This document shows, one piece after another, positions 32,834 to 42,729 of a DNA stretch of 64,000 bases. Below the pieces are notes generated by a model that did no database searches, was not told the origin of the DNA, and worked only from the letters and a program-made list of their open reading frames with translations. Each line of letters begins with the position of its first letter. The first letter of the stretch is position 1. The stretch spans positions 868,001 to 932,000 of the forward strand of contig JAPWGK010000008.1 in assembly GCA_029641185.1 (NCBI GenBank), read 5' to 3'. Made by a program: the position numbers and the translations under genes. Origin of the DNA: Pseudofabraea citricarpa. Lineage: Eukaryota; Ascomycota; Leotiomycetes; Helotiales; Dermateaceae.

Positions 32834-35282
32834 ATGAACGTTGATCAGCTTTCCAGCCTAATGGCTTCGTTAACACTTCAAGATGGGAACGGATGGCGAC
32901 CACGGACTCCGGATCCTTTCAAAAAGGTCCCATGCTCGTTTGTGCGCCCATGGCTGTCTCTTGGGGAGTTTCAAGAGCCTATTGACAGCTTTAAAGAATC
33001 TCCGCCAAGTCCTATAGACTCAGGATACTTTTCCTCTTTCAGTTCACCGGTAGCGACAAAAGAACATCCCAGAAGACATCACAGCACCACTGGTAAGTCT
33101 TTATCTGCCCAGAACTGAACAGGCACTAATAATATGGATAGATCTCAATTCATTTCAAGAAAGACCTTATTCTGCATTGAACCAACTAGACGGGCCATCA
33201 GATGAATATAAACCTGTCTTGCAACCTATGACACTTCCTCGTTTGAATTCTCGCCTCAACCTCGACATCAGAAATCCACGCCGTCGTCCAGCCTTGAAGA
33301 ATTTTGCTAGTGACTCGAGTATCAAGTCTAATAGGTCGACCAGGTCTCCAGATAGATTCGTTCCCAATCGGGGAATTACGCTCCAATCATCAACTCAAAG
33401 TTTCCGGGCCAGCAAAGAGATTATCAAACTCACAAAGGACGAAAAGATCTTGAGACACAGTGGAGCAAGCCATGATGCATTCCTGGGCCGGAGAAGAGCA
33501 ACATCTCCAATTCCCTTCTCAAGTCGGCCACCAACTCGGCGGAACCCTTCAGGGAACGGAGCAACTGCTAGCATTCTTACTGTCCATCGCGATCCCACAG
33601 GTCCTCCAGCCGAACGTCGAATTAGTGTTGGAACCATTTGGAGCGTTGGTGGTCTTGCACCTCCCTGTGTGGGTGTATCGAATGGTAGAGGTGGAATGTT
33701 GGGTAGGGGAACCAATGCTCCATTTTATTCCACCAGCTTCTCAGCAGCAAAATCAAAGGCACAAGCAGACTTGGAACACCACGAAGGACGCTTGGCATCT
33801 GCGCTTGATTTAGATCGAGTTAAACGAATATTTGATTATCGCGAACCGTCCTTGGATCAAATAAGCAATCCAAAGAGAAAACGCAGTATGTCTGATGTGG
33901 ATAGTCAGAAAACTACTTGGCAAGGGACAGGATGGGTGACAAATGGTCGGTTGCATCAATATGCAAGATCACCAGAAGTCCGAACACTTCCATCTGCTCC
34001 ATTTAAAGTTCTCGATGCGCCAAACCTTCGTGATGATTTTTATTGCTCAGTTCTTGCCTACTCTGCTACTAGCCATACGCTCGCGGTTGGTTTAGGGTCA
34101 CTTCTCTATGCGTGGTCTGAAATGACGGGTGTCCATCTACTCCATGGCGGAACTGGCAACAATTCTTGGCTGACCTCGCTTGCATTCTCGTCGCCTCAAG
34201 GCGGTAAGAGTATTCTTGCCTTTGGCAGGTCAGACGGAGTTCTAAATCTGATGTCAGTTTATGACACCTTGGTTCCAAGGTTTCAATTACAGCAAAGAAA
34301 CCCCATTGCTTGTCTTGCTTGGAAGCCTTCTATTGTCATGCGACCTTCGCGAAATCCTTTCAACCCAGGCACGATTGTCAAGACTGAGCTGCTTCTAGTC
34401 GGCGATGAAATGGGCGATATCTACTGTTATTCTGTTGAATGGCCTGATACCTGGGAACTTAGTAGAGACGGATGGGGTGGAGCTGCGACATTATCTTCGA
34501 AAATTTCTCTTCACAGGCAGCAGATTTGTGGTCTATCGTTTTCTAATGATGGATACATGTTTGCAACTGGTGGCAATGATAATTTATGTTGCCTTTTTGA
34601 AACTAATAAGGTCCTGTTATCGAGCTGGGAAGAGAGCCAGGTATCTATTCGGGCTTTTGACGGAGTTCACATTATAAGCGACCAAGATAACCAAACTGGA
34701 GTAGAGGAAATTACGGTGGGATCGGAAAAGCATCGATGGGTGCATGGAGCTGCCGTCAAGGCAATTGCATTCTGTCCTTGGAATGATACTCTTGTTGCTA
34801 CAGGTGGTGGAAGCAACGATAAGTGTATCCATTTCTTCCATACTTCATCTGGCGCATGTCTGGCGACTATTAGTGTGGCGGCTCAAGTTACTTCCCTGAT
34901 TTGGTCTACAACTCGCCGGGAAATTGTAGCAACATTTGGCTATGCACAACCTGATCATCCATATCGCATTGCCGTCTTTTCTTGGCCAGAGTGCAAACAA
35001 GTCGCAGCGATTCCCTGGGAAGGTGAACACCGAGCTTTATTTGCTATCGCTTATCCTGGCGGACCAAACGAGAGCCAGACAAGTCGTGAAGGTGGACATA
35101 GCCTATCTCGAACTGCTCGAGAGGGATGCATTGTTGTTGCTTCAAGTGATGAGAGTGTTAAGTTTCATGAGGTATGGACTGCTGATCCAAAAGCGACAAC
35201 TGGTGGCAAGGGGCTGCTTGGCGGTAGTGATATACTTGAAGGTCTGGAAGGAATCGATCGAGAAATTGAGGTCATACGGTAA
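32834..35282 (+). CDS. AMA1: Ama1/Mfr1-type APC/C activator (Cdc20/Cdh1 family WD40)
   Basis: Two exons, 32834..33092 and 33142..35282, 799 aa. This WD40 co-activator recruits substrates to the anaphase-promoting complex. The Ama1 branch acts in meiosis and sporulation. Diagnostic features are a C-box DRFVPNR (about 157-163), a KFKVLDAP-like entry to the propeller (PFKVLDAPNLRDDFYCSVLA), WD repeats over about 370-770 (for example GLSFSNDGYMFATGGNDN and AIAFCPWNDTLVATGGG), and a C-terminal Ile-Arg (IR) tail (EIEVIR) that docks on TPR subunits. The Ser/Pro-rich N-terminus and length exceed Cdc20 and Cdh1, as in other filamentous-fungal Ama1 proteins. Confidence 0.9.
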
Positions 35283-35415
35283 GGTGCTTGGAGGTGGACG
35301 TTTCATTATCATTAATGGCTAGAATGGCTTATACCCCGGCGTTAATATTCTTCTATCAAACCCAATTGCTCTAATTCCAATACTGAAGACATTGCCCCGT
35401 TGACTGAGCTCAATC

Positions 35416-36066
35416 TCAAGCCACAGATGTCAGTAAGTTGGCCATCTCATTCCACAATTTCAAGACCTCTTCTTTCTTGCCAGCCTCTTCCCACCTCTTT
35501 ACCACGTTATCATCCAGTTCTCCTTTTACTGCACTCCCGACACCTTCACCCAGGGGTAGTTCTACCTTCCCCTCCCAACCATGCATCTTCAAGCCATTGA
35601 ACACCTCTCGCAGCGCAACCGCCGCTTTCCCACCCCCACGGCCGCCATAACTTACAATAAACGCAGGTTTGCCGGCCCACTCATAAAACAAATGATCGAT
35701 GGCGACCTTGATGGAAGCCGGGAATGACCAATTATACTGCGGGGTCAAGAAAATGAAGCCATCGAAAGAAGCGACCAGGTCGGACCAGCTCTGGACTGCT
35801 GGGTCTGAGTACTTCGGGTTATCACGTGGCTGCTGTGCTGGGATAACCGTGTCGTTGGGCGAGATGGGCAGGTGTGAGATGTGGGGAAGAAGGTCAACAG
35901 TCGTCAGTGTGACTCTGGGGTTTTCATCATCGCTGGCGGATGAAATGAGTGTGCTGAGGTAGCTGGATATGCTGGGTCCGACGCGGGGCGTGCGGGTTGA
36001 GCAGATGAGGAGAGCGACTTTTTTGGGTTGTGGGGCAGCTGGTTCTGCAGAGGTTATGATAAGCAT
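35416..36066 (-). CDS. NADPH-dependent FMN reductase-like flavoprotein
   Basis: Unspliced, 216 aa. Flavodoxin-like fold: beta-1 VALLICSTRTPRVGPSI with the phosphate-binding loop, FDGFIFLTPQYNWSFPASIK (the TPxYNxSxP flavin-contact motif of the NADPH-dependent FMN/azo-reductase family), AIDHLFYEWAGKPAFIVSYG and GGRGGGKAA. It probably reduces FMN or quinones with NAD(P)H in the cytosol. There is no targeting signal, and length is normal for the family. Its stop lies 134 nt from the stop of the convergent Ama1-like gene. Confidence 0.92.
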   Translation of the reverse strand: MLIITSAEPAAPQPKKVALLICSTRTPRVGPSISSYLSTLISSASDDENPRVTLTTVDLLPHISHLPISPNDTVIPAQQPRDNPKYSDPAVQSWSDLVASFDGFIFLTPQYNWSFPASIKVAIDHLFYEWAGKPAFIVSYGGRGGGKAAVALREVFNGLKMHGWEGKVELPLGEGVGSAVKGELDDNVVKRWEEAGKKEEVLKLWNEMANLLTSVA

Positions 36067-36961
36067 TTTTGCTGCTCTTATTGTTGTTGATGGTGATTTA
36101 GGTGAAGAAGTAAGTTGAGTGATCGCTGATTGTTTTCTTTGTACTGATCAAAGGCAGTGAATACTTTATATGTTGCTCTACTCTGCTCTTCTGACGGCTC
36201 GCGTGTTCGGCCTCTGCAGATGACGGAGTAAGAGGAAGTAAGCGACATCGGCACTTACGTGCTTGCGTACACGTGTACGTGAAGTTCGGCGAAGAGGTGA
36301 CTCGGGACCGAATTTTGATCGGAACCGAGCATATTTTCGGAAGTTTTTCAAGTGCTCGGATTTTGAGATATTTCTTTTTCTATGTATAGGTATATTTTGG
36401 GTGATTATGTGGCTTTCATATGCAAGTCAGGGACCCTGGCACTGTTTGGCCATTCATGACTCTTTCCTTTTTATTCTAAGTTATCAGGTGAATGGATGCT
36501 GTGGAAGTGATTGTGCTTGCAGATGATGAGCTCGGAACTCGCTTGTTTTTGTTGTCTTTGCTCGTTTAAATGGTGGTGTTGGCGATGGGGGATATAGTAA
36601 AGAGAACTGAGACCTCCTTTTGATATTGCATACTATCGCAAAAAATAAGTGACCGGGTAGGTACCTACCTACCTAGGTAAGTAGCTTAAGTACAGAACTA
36701 ACCAGCCTTAGGGCTAACCTCGCCAGGCAAAGTTTTGCTACACGTGATGAGCGTTTACACTAACTTGCTACCTTATTCACTCGCCTGATTGTTCGTTTTC
36801 TATTGTTGACTTCTATTGTCGACTTCCATTGTTCTCAACTTCTATTAACTTCCACATTGCTGCCTTATTCCCTGCAAACTTCTAGCACCACAGTCAATCC
36901 AACCAAGTTCTTCGCGTTCTCCCCCACAAGCTTTCCAAAAACAATACAAGTCTCCACCGCA
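36067..36961. other. intergenic
   Basis: 895 nt between divergent genes. Contains a TACCTAGGTA palindrome (36670-36679) embedded in a short run of TACC units, and CTATTGTTGACTTC/TTCTATTGTCGACTTC imperfect direct repeats near 36800-36850 in the leader of the 2EXR gene. Confidence 0.55.
36670..36679. repeat. TACCTAGGTA palindrome, copy 2 of 4
   Basis: Ten-base perfect palindrome. The other intergenic copies are at 22453-22462, 40138-40147 and 58417-58426. Confidence 0.85.
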
Positions 36962-37681
36962 ATGGCTGTTTCGACATCTACTCTTTCATACCAGCAACGA
37001 CGCGCTCTGAGGGGAATCACGATATCGATCAATATCAACACCGGCACAGCCAGAACTATGAACTCTTCAGCTATGTCGACCGCGGCTGCTTCCACTATGG
37101 ATCCTTCAACCTTAGAATCTCCGTCTACATTAACTGACGCCAAGAAGCAAGATAAACCAATGGATGGCAGTCTTGTTCCTGGAAGGTTAGTAAACACCAC
37201 CCTAACAAAATCCCAAACGCTAACACAAAAACCTCCCAGTGCGCCAACGACGCTGCACTCTTTCAACAAGCTTCCATATGAAATCCGCAAGATGATTTGG
37301 TCCATGGTCGAGCCAGAACCGCGAGACATCAAGCAAAAAACGCAACACGTTAGGGTCAGCCGCAAACAGCGTCGCAAGGAAAAGCTCCAATCTGCCCTGC
37401 GGACATACTATGCCTACTCGATCCCCGGTGTCATCCACGCATGCAGAGAATCCCGTGCCGAGTGGCTTCTCGACTATGGAGTCACCAAGGTCCCTAGACA
37501 TATCAAGCACCCGGTATATCGGATCCGCGATGGGTTCTGCCAGACGGATGATGAGAACCAAAAGATCATCGTTTGCCGGAATTGGGATTCTATTACGTTT
37601 TCGAATGTGGGGAAATTGTGCCTTCCTAGATCCGAGGACGGTTCGTTGGATTTGGAAGGTCTTTGGAATGGGAATGTATGA
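36962..37681 (+). CDS. 2EXR domain protein, possibly C-terminally broken
   Basis: 239 aa from the ATG at 36962 (the frame opens earlier, but only with non-ATG codons). A Ser/Thr-rich N-terminus is followed by a 2EXR-type domain starting FNKLPYEIRKMIWSMV (about 102-117), continuing through VIHACRESRAEWLL and a CQTDDENQKIIVCRNWDSI stretch. 2EXR proteins are abundant in filamentous fungi and their role is unknown. The frame stops at NGNV. A second frame over the next 250 nt reads as plausible protein (MAKTYILDELLSAMLDQAVL and onward to 37934), so a frameshift or missed intron near 37665-37690 is possible. Confidence 0.65.
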   Translation: MAVSTSTLSYQQRRALRGITISININTGTARTMNSSAMSTAAASTMDPSTLESPSTLTDAKKQDKPMDGSLVPGRLVNTTLTKSQTLTQKPPSAPTTLHSFNKLPYEIRKMIWSMVEPEPRDIKQKTQHVRVSRKQRRKEKLQSALRTYYAYSIPGVIHACRESRAEWLLDYGVTKVPRHIKHPVYRIRDGFCQTDDENQKIIVCRNWDSITFSNVGKLCLPRSEDGSLDLEGLWNGNV

Positions 37682-38756
37682 ATGTATGGCAAAGACGTAT
37701 ATCCTGGACGAGCTGCTTTCTGCTATGCTAGACCAGGCTGTGCTGGGTTGGGCTTGGCTTGGAGTTCTACTTTTTGGGTGGCATTTGAGTGCAGTTCTTG
37801 ATGGCGCCTTTTTTGAGAGAGAGCATGGTACCTGGAGATTGGGGGTCGGGAATGTTCATATACGGCTTAGAGAGGAACCGCATACACTGGAGCTGCATCG
37901 AAGTAGAACTTTACCTAGGGCCTGGATATCCTGATAATTTGAAGAGGTTGATCAGACACTCTACAGCTATATCATGAGTGGAACATTACCCCAGATCCAG
38001 TATGTGCTTTCTCTTCTCTCAACGAGCAGTTCATGGTGCATTGGTCCCAATTAGAACCTAAGGCTTGACTCTACATCCTGTTCCCCCCACAACACCTCAA
38101 CACCACGAGGATTTGAATTGATGACTTGATCTCAAGCAAGGACTGCCGGAGCAATGAAGAAGAGCATCTTCACCGTGGATGGAGGCAATGAGGCCTGATA
38201 CAGCGGACATTTTACTGTCTTCAGTGCTCGCCATGTTCTGGTCTCGTGGCTGCCAAAATAGGAAAGCACCTTCCTCGCTTAGCAAAGCTGCACACTTTCT
38301 TGTCGCGCGCGCAGTTCCTTTCTTCTTCCTTCAACCACATATTACAACGTCGATATCACCGCGGTGAGCGAGGGACTCACACTGAGGACTCAAATTGATT
38401 AGGTGGCAGATTGTAAGTTGCAATTGATTTCAAAACTGAGCGAGGTGTACTAACTCCCTTGCAGAGTGCGCGGAAGCCTTGAGCTTCTTTGGGGGTCTCT
38501 CCAAGCTTCAAATCGTCTGATCTCAAAGGACTGAACCGAATTTCCCTTGTTCTCACCATTCTGAGACTTTGATATATTTCCAGTTTCCAGTAGGTCGTCT
38601 TTATCTTTCTCTTTCTTCGCAGGTTATGATCGTGTACTGATAGCAACGTTGCAGCCTTCGATTCGGTTCAGAGACATCAACAGCTGCATCCTCTCCACTT
38701 CACATTACTTCAACTCTAGAATAATTGTCGATTCAATCTCATTTGCCACCAGAGGT
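37682..38756. other. region between two 2EXR genes
   Basis: 1075 nt. The first 250 nt carry the possible frameshifted tail of the upstream 2EXR gene (frame open to 37934). The rest shows no coding signal. A weakly tRNA-like T-loop sequence on the minus strand near 38108 does not fold. Confidence 0.45.
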
Positions 38757-39842
38757 ATGCCGAGCACTTTATTTGACAAATCATATGCTAATAAAAAATA
38801 CAAAGTTTATAGACTCGAAGCTGGCACTATGGACACAAGCAAGGATCCCAATCTTTCAATCACAGACAAGCAAGTTATTAAGGTATACGATACGGTGCGT
38901 TTCGGAAGCTTGAGCTTAAACAAACTACAACGACAGCTTTTATGCGCCCTCATCGCCAACGGCTCGCCTGGAAGCAAACCAAAACTTCCAAAGCCTGTTA
39001 TGAGAGACCTGAATTACTACGAGCGCCATAGAACCTTCCATCTTTTTTCAAGGCTGCCTCTAGAGATAAGAACTAAAATCTGGGACCTCATGGTTCCAGG
39101 ACCAAGGCTTGTAATAAGATTCGAGCATACTGTTACGACACGATCGGGCTATGTGACTACGGTGAAATATAGGCAGGCCATACCACAAGTGCTTCATGTT
39201 TGCCAAGAGTCTCGTAATAGGCATTTGTACACGGGTGGAAAGGCTTGCATCGTCAGTAAAGGAGTGGAAATGGACACATATCAAGTGCTTAGGTTTGCTC
39301 CGTACGATCCATCCCTGGCAAGAGTCTTATTTTGTCCAAACCGCGATATCTTCTATGGAGACAACGAAAGTGAGTCGTTTCATAATATATAAACAGAGTA
39401 ACTGCTGATATCAAGTATAGTCATTGACTTCATATGCAAGTCATCTAAAAGTACAAACACTGAAGATGTGAAATTTTTACAAGCATATCGCAGCATTCGT
39501 TTTGCAGTTTTTCATCGAGTTGACCTCTACGATTTGTACCGGCCGTGGCATGAGGGAACTCGCTACCATATGAGTCACTTCCAAAAGTGGTTTTCAAATT
39601 TGGAAGAACTCACAATACTTTTCGACGTTCACCCAGAATTTGCAGGAGAGGTTTTAGCACCAGAAAAAGACGGCGAGCTTGACATTAATGATTTGGCAGA
39701 GAATAAGCGCGAGGAAATTCTAGAGGCCGTTGATGGATTTAAACGCAGGATGTCAGAGTGGAAGGAAAAATGTCCAGATTGGGTTTTGCCACGTATCAAG
39801 GCGAGGATCAGGTCACAGTTCAATGCTTGCTATTCCACATAA
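38757..39842 (+). CDS. 2EXR domain protein
   Basis: Two exons, 38757..39369 and 39421..39842 (51-nt GTGAGT...TATAG intron, phase 1), 344 aa. The 2EXR domain begins LFSRLPLEIRTKIWDLMVPG, passes through VLHVCQESRNRHLY, and includes the RVLFCPNRDIFYGDN strand. After the intron, IRFAVFHRVDLYDLYRP and LEELTILFDVHPE follow, then a charged tail ending in ARIRSQFNACYST. An alternative start is the ATG at 38829 (MDTSKDPNLS). It lies close to another 2EXR gene on the same strand, but the two are not close paralogues. Function unknown. Confidence 0.8.
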
Positions 39843-40258
39843 GAAAATGGAAAGAACTAGGCTGGATGCAAAATCGTTATTTTTTGTATTTTGGCAATAA
39901 GAAGGTTACACCTGTATGATAATTTCATCAATTAGCTATAGATTTGCAATGTAAGTGGCAGCTTTTGGTAGCTTTGAAACTGAAACCACCCCTCACGAGT
40001 AACGTAATTGCACCGCATTGACTGAAAAAGATGCATTTGCATGGCGTCAAAAAAGAGTTTGAAAATAGGATGTCGATGAGCTTGCACTACATTGTCCCTT
40101 CAAACTCGAAGACAGCTGATAAGGTGAGAGGTAGAACTACCTAGGTACATATGAGCCAATACTACTTGGAAGACATCACCAATAATCTACGAAGCAAAGC
40201 AAGACATTTGCTAGCACAAAACGGTAAGGTATCACATTATCAACTCATTAACACACAA
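39843..40258. other. intergenic between convergent genes
   Basis: 416 nt between the 2EXR gene and the Cln3 stop. Holds a TACCTAGGTA palindrome (40138-40147). Confidence 0.55.
40138..40147. repeat. TACCTAGGTA palindrome, copy 3 of 4
   Basis: Ten-base perfect palindrome between convergent genes. Confidence 0.85.
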
Positions 40259-41695
40259 CTACAGCATTTTGCAGTACTGCCTTCCCTGATTAACCTGCCA
40301 CTCGCACAACCGGACCTCAAGAATCATGCCAATAAAGCCCGCGATGCAGATTCCCGCACTATCACTAACGCTCGTTGCACCGAGACTGAACTCCCTCTCC
40401 CCCTCGGGAACCTTCTCCATGATCTCAGCAAAGGTATTCACGTAGACGGCGCCTCCCAGCAAGCCCTCCCAGAAAATGACGAGGAAGATGAAATAGACGC
40501 TCGGGATCCAGTTGAAGAGGGAGTGGGAGATCAGCAGGACGAGATTGAGGAGCTGTAGGAAAGAGGGGAGGTAGAGATTGTGCACGCGGTAGAAGGGTGT
40601 GGAGGAGCGGGCGATGAAGACCCCGATCTGGTAGAGGAAGTTGTAGAAGGGGTAAAAAGAGCGGTACTCGGTGAAGGGGGTGGTGCGTAATGGGAAAAGG
40701 AGAGTCGGTGAGACGCCTTGGTTTATGGTGTATTCGGCGATGTATACGAGAAGGAGTGGTAACATATAGGGAAAGAAGAGAGCCTTTGCTCGTCGCAGGT
40801 TGTTCTTGAATGAGGGTGTACTTCGCCTAGCGATTGGAGAACGCGATCGAGGAGAGGTTGAGGAGTATGCTGTTGCTGCGACTGATGGACCAGGCGCCAG
40901 AAGTGAGGATGATGCTGCCGCGGTTGGCAGATCATCAATATCTTCTTCATCTATATCCACGCTAGGGATATCGTGGTAGTCTTTCGATATGCTCGCTAGG
41001 CGCATTGGACCTCGCGGCAGGATAACAAAAAATGAGAGGAGCATAATGGCTGGGAGGAAGGCTGAGGCAAGGAGACTGTGCTTCACACTGAAGCCAATCG
41101 TGGTGGTGAGCAAAACATAGAGGCCTGCTCCAGCCAAACCCGCACCACCAGTCCCGCTGCCCCATGCTGCCAAACTGAACGGGCCGTAGTAATGTGTCAA
41201 CCCCAGAAATGAGAGTTCACCTGCCCCAGAACTTAGACTTGCCAACATGACCCCGAAAAGCTTCACCCCCACTGATTGACTCGACGGTGTCAGGGCTATC
41301 AGTAGCATACCCGTCGAAGATATCACGGCCAATATTATAATTCGCAGCGAGTATGGGATCTTGTGGATGAAGTATGGAGCGATGAGTTTCGTGCAGAAGG
41401 ATGGGAGGACATCGGCCAAGAGAACGACTCCCTTTGGAATCAGGGGCCCTACGAGATCGAGGGCGGCAGACAAGATGATTACGTAGAGCACATTGTTTAT
41501 GAGGCCTACAGCAAGAGTCAGGAACAGAGTAGGCACTTATCGTGAGCCAAACTTACCGAAGAGCCAGAATGCGATTAGGACAGATGTGTCGGCCCCTTGA
41601 AAGATGGCCTTAAAGCGAGCGCGGTAGAGGGCCCACGAGGAACCTGGAGAGCCTGGGAGTGGAAGCCGACCAGACGAAGAGGGGGAGCTACTCAT
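40259..41695 (-). CDS. BTN1: battenin/CLN3 vacuolar membrane protein
   Basis: Two exons, 41695..41557 and 41505..40259 (51-nt intron), 461 aa. Cln3/Btn1 is a multi-pass vacuolar or late-endosomal membrane protein involved in pH and basic amino-acid homeostasis. Family marks include [20 protein letters not shown] in TM1, [37 protein letters not shown], a Ser-rich cytosolic loop (about 230-280), [38 protein letters not shown] and [18 protein letters not shown]. About ten hydrophobic segments are visible. I chose the ATG at 41695; upstream extension has no ATG. The C-terminus ends soon after [13 protein letters not shown], as in orthologues. Confidence 0.95.
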
Positions 41696-42729
41696 GCTGA
41701 GGATAAGTATATCTGCTGAATGCGCCGGAGCGGTGTCGCAAAGGAGCAGAGGGTCTGGCGGTGGAACTAGCGGCGTGTCGAAACCATGTCGGGTCCCTTG
41801 CTTCTGCTGGATAAGTGGTGAGTGAAAGCAGGACGAGGACTGCACGAGTATATAGAATCATACAGTGGTCCCAACGGTCTTATCGTTTGGCGTTGGTGGT
41901 GGTGGTGGTGGTCATGCTGTGGCTTGGTAGTGATTTTTGGTGGTGGTGTTTTCCTCGTTTCTCGTGTGCTCGTGCCGACGTTGGAGAACTAAGCGGCAAG
42001 GGACGTGATGACGCGGTATGAAGATGCCGGAGCGGACAACCCCAGAAGCAGAAGTTAAGCTCGTGTAGCTCGGTCCAGGGTCACGCCAGGATGTTACCCG
42101 CCAACAGGGTTAGCTCGGAAAGGCAAAGGCAGGGGATGCGACTAGTCAGGCTGATGGACAGTGGACTGGCTCGACTGGACTGGCTGCATTCACTGGACTG
42201 GCTCGACTGGCTCACTGGCTGCTGTAGCCCGTGTGCCCGCCCAGCAGCCCAGCAGCCCAGGATGCTGCTAGCTCATGATGTCTGTCCGCCCGTCAAGAGA
42301 AGTGCAGTGCAAATGCAAATGCCTTCAAACATCCCCATACTCTCGTCTGACGCCCTCGCCGCACGCCCTGTCTCTGCCCGTCCTCCCACCACCACCTGCT
42401 TGTCGTCTGCAGCATCTTGCACACGACATCGAGGGCTCTGCTTGCTGCCAGTTGATATGGATTTCACATTCTGAAGAAGCAGCAAATCTTGTTTGGCGTC
42501 CGTGTCGATCGGCAATTCCTATCCTTGAACAAAATCCTCCAGACCCTTATCCTTCGCCAGGAACCACGGTACAACCTCGAAGGCACTGCGAGCTCGAGGA
42601 GGATATACAGGTGTATGCGGAGTGTTGGCGCATTGGTATAGGCGTTGGATATACAGAGCTTGGAAGACTGGTTGTGCCAGTCGTGTCTTCATCGCCCGAA
42701 GTTTCAAGTCCTCAAAAAGCAACAGCATC
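41696..42729. other. bidirectional promoter between CLN3 and Rxt3, with GACTGGCT repeats
   Basis: 1034 nt between head-to-head genes. Contains imperfect ACTGGCTCG/ACTGGCT tandem repeats (about 42160-42222), a TGGTGGTGG run (about 41894-41912), and CAGCAGCCC units (about 42240-42258). The open frame at 42275-43012 is an antisense-like shadow of the Rxt3 coding bias. Confidence 0.55.
42160..42222 (+). repeat. imperfect GACTGGCTC tandem repeat
   Basis: Six or so degenerate copies of ACTGG(A/C)CTCG-like 9-10-nt units in the CLN3-Rxt3 intergenic region. Confidence 0.65.

Noticed and set aside
38090..38140. Possible minus-strand tRNA T-arm (TTCAAATCC-like)
   Set aside because: The bases on either side of the loop do not pair as a 5-bp stem, and no anticodon arm or acceptor stem can be drawn.
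40151..40558. 135-codon plus frame
   Set aside because: Antisense to the 3' end of CLN3. The minus-strand CLN3 match is decisive.
42036..42100. Sequence resembling an internal 5S rRNA segment (AGAAGTTAAGCTCG...)
   Set aside because: Only a short internal box resembles 5S. The flanking stems and conserved fungal 5' and 3' ends are missing.
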